Shown here: piece after piece, positions 26,130 to 34,847 of the stretch
How the letters are laid out: each line of letters starts with the position of its first letter
How positions within the stretch are numbered: position 1 is the stretch's first letter
DNA from: RUG563 sp964423675
GTDB taxonomy: Bacteria; Bacillota; Clostridia; Christensenellales; Aristaeellaceae
Direction of reading: 5' to 3'
Assembly: GCA_964423675.1 (NCBI GenBank)
Contig: CAYRFP010000008.1
Coordinates: 1-57,264 of the forward strand
DNA: 57,264 nucleotides
Notes under the pieces: generated by a model
Database searches by the model: none
Told to the model about the DNA's origin: nothing
What the model saw: only the letters and a program-made list of their open reading frames with translations
Made by a program: the position numbers and the translations under genes

Positions 26130-26158
26130 TTGACGAATTGCCGCTTTAGGCATACAAT
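26130..26158 (+). promoter_or_regulatory. Promoter for cmk-plsC
   Basis: TTGACG (26130-26135), a 17-base spacer and TACAAT (26153-26158), 42 bases before the cmk start. Confidence 0.7.
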
Positions 26159-26200
26159 AAAAATGATGTTCTAAGGATTCACGAAAGCGAGGCAACGTCT

Positions 26201-26872
26201 ATGCCATTGACAATTGCCATTGACGGGCCGGTAGGCGCCGGCAAATCCACGATTTCCGATGCCGTGGCCGCGCGTCTTGGCATTTTGCATCTGGACACGG
26301 GGGCCATGTATCGCGCAGTTGGCCTGTGCGCCCTGGAAAAGGGCATTGATCCCCGAAATGAAGAAGCGGTTGACCAGCTGTGTCAGGAAGGCCAGGCGCA
26401 GGTGGACGTGCGCTATGAAAACGGTGCGCAGATAACCCTTCTGAACGGACGAAACGTTTCCAACGCCATCCGAACCCAGGAAGCAGGCACGGCTGCATCG
26501 GCAGTAAGCCGTTATGTGGCGGTTCGCAGTATGCTGGTTCGGCGGCAGCAGGAGATGGCACAGGGGCAGTCCATGCTGCTGGATGGCCGGGATATCGGCA
26601 CGGTGGTACTCCCCAATGCAACCGTAAAGATTTTTCTGACCGCTTCCCCAGAAATCCGGGCGCAGCGCCGCATGGCACAGCTGCGGGAAAAAGGCGATCA
26701 AACGCCATTTGACCAGATTCTGGCCGAGGTAAATGCGCGCGACCTACAGGACACTACCCGGGCTTTAACCCCTCTGCGTCAGGCGGAAGACGCTATCGTA
26801 GTGGATGCATCTTCCCTAAGCTTTGACGAAACCGTAAACGCCATTCTTTCCCATGTGGAGGCCAGAAAATGA
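26201..26872 (+). CDS. cmk: Cytidylate kinase
   Basis: Protein of 223 residues, ATG 26201 with a modest GCGAGG site. P-loop GPVGAGKST at residues 8-16, LDTGAMYRAVGL, LDGRDIGTVVLP and the LID region with RAQRRMAQL identify CMP/dCMP kinase. It converts CMP and dCMP to the diphosphates. Forms an operon with the following acyltransferase (4-base overlap), an order common in Firmicutes, where ispH and rpsA often follow; those are absent here. Confidence 0.96.
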   Translation: MPLTIAIDGPVGAGKSTISDAVAARLGILHLDTGAMYRAVGLCALEKGIDPRNEEAVDQLCQEGQAQVDVRYENGAQITLLNGRNVSNAIRTQEAGTAASAVSRYVAVRSMLVRRQQEMAQGQSMLLDGRDIGTVVLPNATVKIFLTASPEIRAQRRMAQLREKGDQTPFDQILAEVNARDLQDTTRALTPLRQAEDAIVVDASSLSFDETVNAILSHVEARK

Positions 26873-27534
26873 GCATGCAAAATCAGCAGCAAACGCTTCC
26901 TTCCTCGCAAAAGGGTGTGCGCACGCCCCTGTATTCCTTTGTCCGCGTGTTAGCCGCGCCCTTGCTGCGCCTTGTTTTCCCTGTGCAGTATCACCATCTG
27001 GAGGCATATTCGCTGCAAGCGCCGTACATCGTCATGTCAAATCACAAAAGCCTGCTGGATCCCTTCGTATTGGCGTACCCCTGCAAGGATTATGAGATTC
27101 GCTTCCTGGGGAAAAAGGAACTGAGCCAAGGCAAGATCGCAAGCTGGATCATGAATAAAATGCATATGATCCCTGTTGATCGGCATCATACGGATCTGAC
27201 TGCTATGCGCCAATGCTCCAAGGCCCTCAAAGATGGACAAGTGCTTGGCATTTTCCCGGAGGGCACGCGGCATCAGCCAGATCTGATGGCTGAGGTGGAA
27301 ACTGGCGTGGCATTTCTGGCGCTCCGGGCGGGCGTTCCGTTGCTGCCGGTGTATATTGATGGCAAGCTTCGCCTGTTCCGCAAAACGAATGTGTATGTGG
27401 GCAACCCCATGGATATTTCTGATTTAACAAAGCAGGGCTATGATTCCGAAGTGGTGCATCTGCTAACTGAGCGGATACGCGACACATTCCTGACAATGCG
27501 GGACGATGTACAGCATAAAAAACTGAGCAAATGA
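26869..27534 (+). CDS. plsC: 1-acylglycerol-3-phosphate acyltransferase (PlsC family)
   Basis: Protein of 221 residues overlapping cmk by ATGA. An N-terminal hydrophobic segment is followed by the acyltransferase motifs MSNHKSLLDP (HX4D, catalytic His-Asp) near residue 57 and IFPEGTRH near 128. It acylates lysophosphatidic acid to phosphatidic acid at the membrane. The cmk-plsC pairing is conserved in Firmicutes. A terminator follows at once. Confidence 0.92.
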   Translation: MSMQNQQQTLPSSQKGVRTPLYSFVRVLAAPLLRLVFPVQYHHLEAYSLQAPYIVMSNHKSLLDPFVLAYPCKDYEIRFLGKKELSQGKIASWIMNKMHMIPVDRHHTDLTAMRQCSKALKDGQVLGIFPEGTRHQPDLMAEVETGVAFLALRAGVPLLPVYIDGKLRLFRKTNVYVGNPMDISDLTKQGYDSEVVHLLTERIRDTFLTMRDDVQHKKLSK

Positions 27535-27576
27535 AAAAAGCGAGGGGAAACGCTTGTTTCCTCTCGCTTTTTGTTT
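27535..27576 (+). terminator. Bidirectional terminator after plsC and yhcH-like gene
   Basis: A 17-bp stem with one G-U pair (27535-27551 with 27556-27572) starts just after the plsC stop and ends 10 bases before the convergent gene's stop. T-runs flank it on both strands. Confidence 0.9.
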
Positions 27577-27581
27577 GCTTT

Positions 27582-28040
27582 TTATAGCTTTACTTTCACA
27601 ACTGCCCGCAGCGACTCTGTTGGCCCGTTTTCCCGCCGGGTATTGGGCCGATGCAAATCCTGTGGAAACAGTACGCAGAAATCCCCCGATTCCATCGGCA
27701 GCGCAATGCCATCCGCATCCGCCTGGCAGAAGAAAATATCATGTGCCGCGTCATAGGGCTGCGACACGGGCGTTTCGCCTAATGTGCGCACCCCCATGAT
27801 CTCCTGCCCATCAATCACCAGTTGAATATCCGCATAGTTCCGATGGCCTTCCCAAGCGCCCTCTGCCCACGGCTTGAGGGTGTTTTTCTGCACGGAGATA
27901 TAGACATTATCGCCATCAATGGCATAACGTCCAGCAGGCAGCGTTTTATAAGCGCCCGTAGCCAAATAATCAAATGCCTTTTTGAAATTTTCGCTCAGAG
28001 CCGCATATTGCCCACCATTTTCGATTCTATCCAGAATCAT
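27582..28040 (-). CDS. YhcH/YjgK/YiaL family protein
   Basis: Protein of 152 residues, ATG 28040. Family marks are visible: MILDRIENGGQYAAL at the start, EGHRNYADIQLVIDGQE, PYDAAHDIFF, GDFCVLFPQDLHRPN and the closing VVKVKL. It adopts a double-stranded beta-helix with conserved His and Asp metal ligands (H in EGHRNYADI, H in DLHRP). Homologues include EbgC and the sialic-acid-associated YhcH; sugar anomerase activity is suspected for some members. It follows era by 18 bases and is the last gene of the yqf-era operon, an uncommon location. Confidence 0.9.
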   Translation of the reverse strand: MILDRIENGGQYAALSENFKKAFDYLATGAYKTLPAGRYAIDGDNVYISVQKNTLKPWAEGAWEGHRNYADIQLVIDGQEIMGVRTLGETPVSQPYDAAHDIFFCQADADGIALPMESGDFCVLFPQDLHRPNTRRENGPTESLRAVVKVKL

Positions 28041-28058
28041 GAAAGCCGCTTCCCTTCT

Positions 28059-28958
28059 TTAACGATTTTGTGTGTATCCAAGGGTTTTCAAATCCTCAGC
28101 TGAATCACGCCAGCCGGGACGAACCTTCACCCACAGCTGCAAATTCACATGCATATCCAGCAATCGCTCAATATCCGCACGGGCTTCCGCGCCGATTTTT
28201 TGCAGCATCGCGCCTTTTTTGCCAATGATAATTCCCTTATGGGAATCCCGCTCGCAGTAAATGGTGGCGTCAATTTCCATGAAATGATCGTTTTCCTTTT
28301 TCATGGCCATCATTTCCACGCCGATGCCATGGGGCACCTCATCCCGCAGATTGCGCAACGCCTTTTCCCGAATCAGTTCGGCGCAAATGTCCCGCTCCGG
28401 CTGATCGGTGAGCATATCATCGGGGAAATACTTGGGGCCCGTTGGCAGATGCGCCGCCAGTTCTGCTTTCAGCGTGTCCACGCCGTCCCCCGTCCGGGCA
28501 CTGATGGGCAGAATACCATCGTAGCCCGCCGTCTTGAACGAATCAATAATGCCCAGCAGCTTTTGAGGCTCCACCAGATCAATCTTGTTCAGCACCAGCA
28601 GCTTATAAACCTTTTTTCGCCCCATCTGCTCTACGATAGAACGATCATGGGGGCCGATAGCGGTTACGTCCACCAGCACCAGCAGCGCGTCAATGCCCTC
28701 CATGGCTTCTTCAATGGACTGCACCATAAATTCGCCCAGCTTCGTCCGGGGCGTATGCATACCGGGCGTATCCACAAATACGATCTGGCAATTTTCGCCG
28801 CCCATCACGCCCATCACGCGGTTGCGCGTGGTCTGGGGACGATTCGACACAATTGCTACCTTCTCCCCCACCAGCGTGTTCAGCAGCGTGGATTTGCCCA
28901 CATTAGGCCGGCCCACAATAGTGGCAAATCCCGAATGAAATCCGTTTTCTTTGGTCAT
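28059..28958 (-). CDS. era: GTPase Era
   Basis: Protein of 299 residues, ATG 28958. G1 GRPNVGKST, G2/G3 TTRNRVMG and DTPGMHTPRTKLG, G4 NKID, then a C-terminal KH domain (ADIERLLDMHVNLQLWVKVRPGWR). Era binds the 3' end of 16S rRNA and checks 30S maturation. It lies 7 bases after the ybeY-cdd fusion; the same neighbours act in 16S 3'-end processing. Confidence 0.97.
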   Translation of the reverse strand: MTKENGFHSGFATIVGRPNVGKSTLLNTLVGEKVAIVSNRPQTTRNRVMGVMGGENCQIVFVDTPGMHTPRTKLGEFMVQSIEEAMEGIDALLVLVDVTAIGPHDRSIVEQMGRKKVYKLLVLNKIDLVEPQKLLGIIDSFKTAGYDGILPISARTGDGVDTLKAELAAHLPTGPKYFPDDMLTDQPERDICAELIREKALRNLRDEVPHGIGVEMMAMKKENDHFMEIDATIYCERDSHKGIIIGKKGAMLQKIGAEARADIERLLDMHVNLQLWVKVRPGWRDSAEDLKTLGYTQNR

Positions 28959-28965
28959 ATAGTTC

Positions 28966-29865
28966 TTATTCCTTCCCTAAATATTCCTTCGTACCTTCCT
29001 TGGGGCCAAAACCATGGGGAAGCAGCTGCAACAGCGTTGCCTCGTCCCGCTGCTCCTGCCATGCAACGATAATCCGCAAATCCGGCGCAAACTCCGTCAA
29101 CGCCTGACAGCAGACGCCGCAGGGCCAGGGCATGGCCTTTTCCGCCGTCACAGCCAGCGCAACAAATTCCTGTGCCCCTTCGCTAACTGCCTTAAACAGA
29201 GCCGTGCGCTCGGCGCAATTGGTCGCCCCATAGGAAGAATTCTCCACGTTGCATCCCGTAAACACTCGGCCATCCTTGCTCAGCAGCGCGGCCCCTACTT
29301 TAAAATGCGAATAGGGCGAATAGGAAAACTGCATGGCTTGCCTGGCCATTTCCACCAGTTCATCATCCGTCACCCGAGAAATGCCCGCCCGTTCCAGCGC
29401 CCTTTCCTCCATGGCCCGCATCCTCCGTTTGTCTTCCTCTTGCATATGGTCATAACCCATGAGATGAAACAGGGCGTGAACAACCAGATACGTCATTTCC
29501 CGCTTCAGGCTGTGGCCATATTCCTCTGCCTGCTCCTGCGCTCTTGGCAACGAAAGAATGATATCGCCCAGAAAGCAGGCCCCGGTCTCGTCCCGCTCCC
29601 GCCGCAGCTTTTCCGGGCAATGGCCCAGCGTCTTGTCTGGATGGCAGCAAGTAGATGGAAATGAAAGCACATCCGTTGCTCGGTCGATCCCCCGGTATTC
29701 TCGGTTGATCTGACGAATGGTTTCGTCATTCGTCACACGAATTTGCGCATAGGCGTTTTCATCCAGCCCCTCTGCGCGCATGCATTCCAGGGCAGCCCGT
29801 TCCAAAGCAGCCTGCGCGCCGGGAAGTTCCGCCAAATCCCAATCCATATCCAACCGAATGGTCAC
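28966..29865 (-). CDS. ybeY-cdd: Fusion of endoribonuclease YbeY and cytidine deaminase
   Basis: Single frame of 299 residues starting in an ATGA overlap with pgpH. Residues 1-155 are YbeY: VTNDETIRQINREYRGIDRATDVLSFP, LGDIILS, and the zinc motif HALFHLMGYDH (His 130, 134, 140; the usual second residue Gly is Ala). Residues about 165-299 are cytidine deaminase: PYSHFKVGAALL, GCNVENSSYG, catalytic CAE at 217-219 and PCGVC at 248-252. YbeY matures 16S rRNA; Cdd converts cytidine to uridine. In Bacillus ybeY and cdd are separate genes flanking dgkA; here dgkA is gone and the other two are joined. All catalytic residues remain, so both halves should be active. Confidence 0.92.
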   Translation of the reverse strand: MTIRLDMDWDLAELPGAQAALERAALECMRAEGLDENAYAQIRVTNDETIRQINREYRGIDRATDVLSFPSTCCHPDKTLGHCPEKLRRERDETGACFLGDIILSLPRAQEQAEEYGHSLKREMTYLVVHALFHLMGYDHMQEEDKRRMRAMEERALERAGISRVTDDELVEMARQAMQFSYSPYSHFKVGAALLSKDGRVFTGCNVENSSYGATNCAERTALFKAVSEGAQEFVALAVTAEKAMPWPCGVCCQALTEFAPDLRIIVAWQEQRDEATLLQLLPHGFGPKEGTKEYLGKE

Positions 29866-32342
29866 GGCTGCGCCTCCTTTTCTGCAGGCTTTGTTTCTTC
29901 TTCCTGCATTTCCCCTCTGTTCGTCTTCTCCGTTTCCACGTGTGGAATGGCCTCGGATTGCATCAGCGTCTCCACCGGAACAGGCCTCGCAGCGGGCGGC
30001 GGCTCCACCGTTTCAAAGATTTCCGGGGCCTCCGGGCTTACAACCGGGCAATGCGTTTCCATTTCCGGCGCAATCACCGGCAATGGCGCGCTGACCGGAT
30101 CCGGCACCGTTGGAACAGGCTCCGCTTCTTCAGGCAATTTCGGCTCAGCATCCAGCTTCTTTTCCTGCGATTCCGGCGTTTCTTTCTGTTCCGGCTGATG
30201 CAAAATCCGCGGCTGAAGCTTTTCTACTTCCGGATACTCAACCCGTTCATGATAAACGCCCACCAGAACGGTGGTCACGGCTCCGCAGATTCGATCGATA
30301 TCCTGCAATGTCAACGGACAATCGCTCAGCTGCCCATCTTCCAGCTTTCCCCGCACCAGCTTCACAATGAATTCCTCAATTTTCTCCGGCGTGGGTTTTT
30401 TCAGCGTTCGCATGGCGGCCTCAATCGTATCGCATAGCATCACGATAGCACTTTCCCTGCTGCGCGGCGGATGACCGTCATACCGGAATGCAGCAATATC
30501 CACCGGCTGGCCATTTGCCTGTTGCAGCGCCTTATGATAGAAATACATAACAGGCGTATCTCCATGATGCTCGGCAATAATATCAATGACGTCCTGTGGC
30601 AGCCGATATGCCCGAGCCAGCGCCACGCCATCCCGGGGATGCGCCGTCAGAATCTCGGCAGAAACCTGGGGATCGGTTCGATCATGGATGTTATCATCCG
30701 ACGGTTGATTCTCCTTGAAATACAAGGGACGCTTCAATTTTCCCACATCATGGTAATATCCGCCCACCCGGGCCAGCAACGGACTGGCGCCAATAGCGTC
30801 CGCCGCCGCTTCTGAAAGGTTTGCCACCATGATCGAATGGTGATACGTGCCCGGCGCTTCCAGCAGCAACCGACGCATCAGGGGCTGATTAGGGTTTGAA
30901 AGCTCCATCAGCTTCACGGGGCTTGGAAGATTAAAGATCGTTTCCAGCAGCGGCTGAATGCCAAAGCACATCAGCATGGCCAAAATAGCGCTGCCTGCCA
31001 GCCATAAGCCGTTGGTCAGAGTTTCGTTTTGCTGATTATCCGTCATCAGCCCCAAAGCCAGCACCACCAGGAAATTCACCGCCGCCGCCAAAAATCCTGC
31101 CAGCAGCAACCGCAAACGCGTACTATGTTTGCCCAGAACCAGCGATGCCACGGTTCCAGAAATCAGCCCTGTGGTCAGCAGCGCCACCATTTTTTCCGTA
31201 TACACGTCGCTGCCGCCGGCTGCCAACGCGGAAACCATCAGCGTCATCGCCACATTGCAGATCAGCCCCGGCTTTGGGCCCAGCAGTGCCGTTGTCAGTA
31301 GCGCACAAAGCAGCACGGGCGCTAAATAGGCGTTTCCAAGACGCGCCAGCATACTGAAGCCCAGGGTGAGAAGCATAATGATAATCAGCAGAAGCAACCG
31401 GGACGTGCTATCCAGAATATTATATTCCGGTTCTCGCAGCGCCAGCAGCAACAGCACGGCAATGCCCGTCATCAGCATAGCCGCGCCGATATACATAGAC
31501 AAATCCACCCGTCCATCGCTGAGCAGCCCCAGTTCGGACAGCATGGCCAATTGCTTGGCCGTGATACGGCCTTCGCCCTTTACCACGATGTTTTGTCCTT
31601 GCTTATACACGATTGGCTCCACGGCGTTCCGGGCGGCTTCCCGGGCAGCCTCGGTGGCTTCCTGATCGATCACCATGTTAGGCCGAATGCATGCGCTCAG
31701 CACAGACGGAGCCACGTTCTGGCTCAAAGACAGGCTCATGCGATAATTCACAATCTGCCGGATGCTGCTGACCGCCGTGCTCTCCTGTCCCTCGGTCACA
31801 TGGCCAAGCATAGTGCTTTGCAGTGCGGTATACAGCAGGGAATAAGCGTCGTCCAGTTCCTCCTGCATGCTATGCATCAGTGAGGTGATCTGATAATCCC
31901 GCAGGGTGATCAGTGTGAGCAGGTCCCGGGCGTATTGCAATTCATCCTTGGAATACGTCCGCGTAGCGGACTGATCCGGCAACGTATCTGCATACTGGCG
32001 AACCAGCCGCAGCTGCGCGAAAATCTGATCGAAGCTTTCCATCACTTCTTCTGTCACGCCGTCCTGATAACGATACGTGGGCGTAACAGCCGCGGCCGCC
32101 TGCTTGCGCTTTTCCTCCGTGCTGATTTCGTCCTCTACATCCTTGGTGGCAGCGATGGTCATCGTGGGCACCATGCCAATCTTCAGTTCATAGCGCACTG
32201 GCACGATGGCTGCTTCAAACATCCCAATCATCACCAGCGCACCCACCACGCCAATCAGCAGCCGCAGCGCCCGGGGAGAACCCAGAAACGCCCGCAATCG
32301 CTTCAGGCGGGAAGGCGACTTCTTTTTACTTTGGTTGGTCAT
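29862..32342 (-). CDS. pgpH: 7TM-HD cyclic-di-AMP phosphodiesterase (PgpH/YqfF family)
   Basis: Protein of 826 residues, ATG 32342, overlapping phoH upstream and the ybeY fusion downstream by 4 bases each. A membrane segment near residue 30-50 is followed by an extracellular 7TMR-HDED domain (about 60-275), seven membrane helices (280-490) and a cytosolic HD domain with YYHDVGKLKRP and AEHHGDTP. PgpH hydrolyses c-di-AMP to pApA and so tunes turgor and wall homeostasis. The last 110 residues are a Pro/Glu-rich low-complexity tail beyond the HD domain, longer than in Bacillus or Listeria. Confidence 0.93.
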   Translation of the reverse strand: MTNQSKKKSPSRLKRLRAFLGSPRALRLLIGVVGALVMIGMFEAAIVPVRYELKIGMVPTMTIAATKDVEDEISTEEKRKQAAAAVTPTYRYQDGVTEEVMESFDQIFAQLRLVRQYADTLPDQSATRTYSKDELQYARDLLTLITLRDYQITSLMHSMQEELDDAYSLLYTALQSTMLGHVTEGQESTAVSSIRQIVNYRMSLSLSQNVAPSVLSACIRPNMVIDQEATEAAREAARNAVEPIVYKQGQNIVVKGEGRITAKQLAMLSELGLLSDGRVDLSMYIGAAMLMTGIAVLLLLALREPEYNILDSTSRLLLLIIIMLLTLGFSMLARLGNAYLAPVLLCALLTTALLGPKPGLICNVAMTLMVSALAAGGSDVYTEKMVALLTTGLISGTVASLVLGKHSTRLRLLLAGFLAAAVNFLVVLALGLMTDNQQNETLTNGLWLAGSAILAMLMCFGIQPLLETIFNLPSPVKLMELSNPNQPLMRRLLLEAPGTYHHSIMVANLSEAAADAIGASPLLARVGGYYHDVGKLKRPLYFKENQPSDDNIHDRTDPQVSAEILTAHPRDGVALARAYRLPQDVIDIIAEHHGDTPVMYFYHKALQQANGQPVDIAAFRYDGHPPRSRESAIVMLCDTIEAAMRTLKKPTPEKIEEFIVKLVRGKLEDGQLSDCPLTLQDIDRICGAVTTVLVGVYHERVEYPEVEKLQPRILHQPEQKETPESQEKKLDAEPKLPEEAEPVPTVPDPVSAPLPVIAPEMETHCPVVSPEAPEIFETVEPPPAARPVPVETLMQSEAIPHVETEKTNRGEMQEEETKPAEKEAQP

Positions 32343-33298
32343 GCCTGCTTTCCTTCCTTTGCCTCATAGGCTTCGTAGGCCCGCACAATCTTCTGCACCA
32401 GTTCATGGCGAACCACGTCCTTGGCTGTCAATTCCACGATTTGCACACCATCCACGTCCTGCAAAACCTCCATGGCTTCCATCAGGCCGCTGCGCTTGCC
32501 CTTGGGCAAATCGATCTGGGATGCGTCCCCGGTTACAATGCAGCGGGAACCCGCGCCCAGGCGCGTCAAAAACATTTTCATTTGCTCCGGCGTGGTGTTC
32601 TGCGCCTCGTCCAGGATGATAAACGCATCGCTAAGCGTCCGCCCACGCATAAACGCCAGGGGCGCCACTTCCAGTGTTCCCCGCTCGATCATCCGCTGAT
32701 AGCTTTCCACGCCCATGATTTCATACAGCGCGTCATACAACGGCCGCAAATAGGGATCCACCTTCTGAGTCATATCCCCCGGCAGAAAGCCCAGCTTTTC
32801 GCCAGCTTCCACAGCGGGGCGAGTCAGCACGATGCGCTCCACCTCTTTATTCCGCATGGCAACCACCGCCATGGCCATTGCCAGATAGGTTTTGCCCGTG
32901 CCTGCAGGCCCAACAGCCAGCGTCAACTCATTGGCCCGCACAGCCGCCACGTATTCCCGCTGGCCCAGGGTTTTGCATTGAATTCGGCGACCGCGATGGG
33001 TAATGGCCACCACATCGCCCAGAATCTCTTCCATCTGCTCCAAACGGCCTTCCCGGGCCAGCGCCACCGCATAGCGAATTCGGGAGCCATCGATGGCTTC
33101 GCCCCGGCGCAGAATTTCAATCAGCTTGCCAATTACCTGCTCTGCCAGCGCTACATTTTCGCCCTGTCCCTGGATCACCAGTTCCTGCCCCCGCAGTGAA
33201 ATGGCCACGTCCAGTTCCTGTTCCAGAGCGGCCATATTGCGATCGTTCATACCAAAGAGCGACAGATAGTATTCCATGTTCTCAAGCGTTAACAGCAA
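32339..33298 (-). CDS. phoH: PhoH-like ATPase
   Basis: Protein of about 319 residues. The first possible start is TTG 33298, 13 bases after AAGGAG; ATG 33277 is an alternative without a clear site, so the N-terminus is uncertain by 7 residues. An N-terminal KH-like region (LFGMNDRNMAALEQELDV) is followed by the P-loop GPAGTGKTYLAMAMAV, Walker B DAFIILDEAQNTT and GDASQIDLP. PhoH family members are predicted RNA-dependent ATPases or helicases; in this operon type the gene is usually beside ybeY and era, suggesting rRNA maturation. Confidence 0.93.
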   Translation of the reverse strand: MLLTLENMEYYLSLFGMNDRNMAALEQELDVAISLRGQELVIQGQGENVALAEQVIGKLIEILRRGEAIDGSRIRYAVALAREGRLEQMEEILGDVVAITHRGRRIQCKTLGQREYVAAVRANELTLAVGPAGTGKTYLAMAMAVVAMRNKEVERIVLTRPAVEAGEKLGFLPGDMTQKVDPYLRPLYDALYEIMGVESYQRMIERGTLEVAPLAFMRGRTLSDAFIILDEAQNTTPEQMKMFLTRLGAGSRCIVTGDASQIDLPKGKRSGLMEAMEVLQDVDGVQIVELTAKDVVRHELVQKIVRAYEAYEAKEGKQA

Positions 33299-33316
33299 TT
33301 TTGCCCTGCATCTCCT

Positions 33317-34459
33317 TCAGGGATTTTTCTGGTATCGGCCAATATCACAGCGAATTTCCGCTGTGGCCGTTACCATTATAGTATCCCCTTCTATCATACT
33401 ATAATCTGTCCATTTGTCAATAACCTCCTGGTGAATCGTGGCCTGCTGCAAGGCCAGAAGCGCCGTTTTTTCTGCTTCCTGTGCTGCTTCCTGAGGCGAG
33501 CGAATCCCTGTTTCCTGCGCCGCTTCATAGTATGTTTCCCGTCGCAGACGAACAGGAATCCATGCTCCACCAAGCGCCGTTTCCTGTGCCTCCAGATCCC
33601 ACGTTAGATAATCCGGCTCCAAAGCCAGCGGCAAGGAAAAGCCGGGAAAGCAAAAAACAAGCCGCTGGAACCTGCGTCCCGTAGGCAGCGTTTGCGTTTC
33701 CCGCAAGGATGTTCGAAGCTGCGTTTGCACCCAGACCCGAGCAATCGCAGCGCCGCGTGCCTTCACGAGGCGTTCTGCTCCATCCGCACTCTGCTCTACG
33801 CCGCGAATCAGCACTTGCCCTGCCTTCACCAAATCCCCTTCCTGGCAAACCGGCGTGCCAGCAAAGGTGGTCAGCCGCAAAATTACGCCATCCTGCGCCG
33901 CCACCACATCCCCCGCATCCCCTGCCGTTTCAATGGAGGGCGGCGCTGTTCCTTCCACAAGCCGGATTGTCAATCCCGTTCCCTGCCAGAAAACCTGCAC
34001 CCATTTCACCTGCGGCAGCCGCCATTCCAGCCGCTCCCGCAGGTGTTCCAGCTCTATCTGCTGCCTTCGAATCCCGGGACGAATGCCCTCTTCCTCTAAA
34101 AACAGCCTAACCTCGCCCTGATAAATCCCCGCTTCCTCAATGCGAATCTGCCAGACAAAGTTCAAACTATAGCAAAGAAGCGCCAGGGCAATCGCTGCTC
34201 CGGCAGCTATCCCCCAGCGCCTTCCCAGCGCCCGAAGTCCGCGTAGCAAACCAATCGGCTTGGCGTCCCCTACATGGTATCCCCGTTCTAATGCCAGTTC
34301 GGACAGCTGTCGATAATCGTTCGCGGCGCATTCCAGCGTCATTTCCCGTTGCGCGCCGCGTTTGGCGCTCAAGGCAATCCCTCGCTTACGCGCCTCATTC
34401 AACAGTTTTTCCACGCTTAAGCCTGTTACAGAGAAACGCACTCTGAAAAGCCCTTTCAT
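33317..34459 (-). CDS. yqfD: Sporulation protein YqfD
   Basis: Protein of 380 residues. ATG 34459 overlaps the yqfC stop (ATGA) and follows a GGAGGG site; the frame is open nine codons further but starts inside yqfC. It has an N-terminal cytosolic domain, one membrane segment near 95-115 and a large external domain with a SAF/POTRA-like layout, as in the YqfD family. In Bacillus yqfD is transcribed in the mother cell under sigma-E and is needed for spore formation. Its presence directly before phoH is the classic arrangement. Confidence 0.9.
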   Translation of the reverse strand: MKGLFRVRFSVTGLSVEKLLNEARKRGIALSAKRGAQREMTLECAANDYRQLSELALERGYHVGDAKPIGLLRGLRALGRRWGIAAGAAIALALLCYSLNFVWQIRIEEAGIYQGEVRLFLEEEGIRPGIRRQQIELEHLRERLEWRLPQVKWVQVFWQGTGLTIRLVEGTAPPSIETAGDAGDVVAAQDGVILRLTTFAGTPVCQEGDLVKAGQVLIRGVEQSADGAERLVKARGAAIARVWVQTQLRTSLRETQTLPTGRRFQRLVFCFPGFSLPLALEPDYLTWDLEAQETALGGAWIPVRLRRETYYEAAQETGIRSPQEAAQEAEKTALLALQQATIHQEVIDKWTDYSMIEGDTIMVTATAEIRCDIGRYQKNP

Positions 34460-34719
34460 CCCTCCAGACCCTCCAGAGCCACACAACTGATCTTTCCGCG
34501 AATCAGCAAATCCTGCGCTCCGAAATGGGCAATCACCAGTTTTTCTCCCGTCACCGCCAGGATTCCATCCTTTACCCGTACCCGTACGCAGCCGGTTTCA
34601 TAAGAAAATAAACCCCGATGCTGTTCAATCAGCACTTCCTCCCGGCCAGAGAGTACCACCCGTGGATTATCGCTTCGCACTTCCAAGGGCGCAAACGAAA
34701 AGCCCTGCATCTTCATCAC
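34456..34719 (-). CDS. yqfC: Sporulation protein YqfC (YabP family)
   Basis: Protein of 87 residues starting at ATG 34719 (a second ATG lies two codons in). The YabP/YqfC fold is recognised from the beta-rich segment VVLSGREEVLIEQHRGLFSY, the VRVRVKDGILAVTGEKL stretch and the closing LLIRGKISCVALEG. YqfC is a sigma-E regulon protein of unknown mechanism and always precedes yqfD. It marks the organism as a spore former or a recent descendant of one. Confidence 0.88.
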   Translation of the reverse strand: MMKMQGFSFAPLEVRSDNPRVVLSGREEVLIEQHRGLFSYETGCVRVRVKDGILAVTGEKLVIAHFGAQDLLIRGKISCVALEGLEG

Positions 34720-34797
34720 CCCGCATTATTCTATGCGGCTTTCCTGAAAAACAGCACTTCCCGCCTGCTTTCATTCCCGCTTCCTGCTCCTCGACCC

Positions 34798-34830
34798 AAA
34801 GAAAAGCGGACAGCGATTGCTCGCTGCCCG
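34798..34830 (-). terminator. Terminator after the HPr-like gene
   Basis: A 10-bp stem with one G-U pair (34830-34821 with 34816-34807) and a four-base loop, followed on the minus strand by a T-rich run. Confidence 0.75.
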
Positions 34831-34847
34831 TTCGTTATTTTTTCGCG

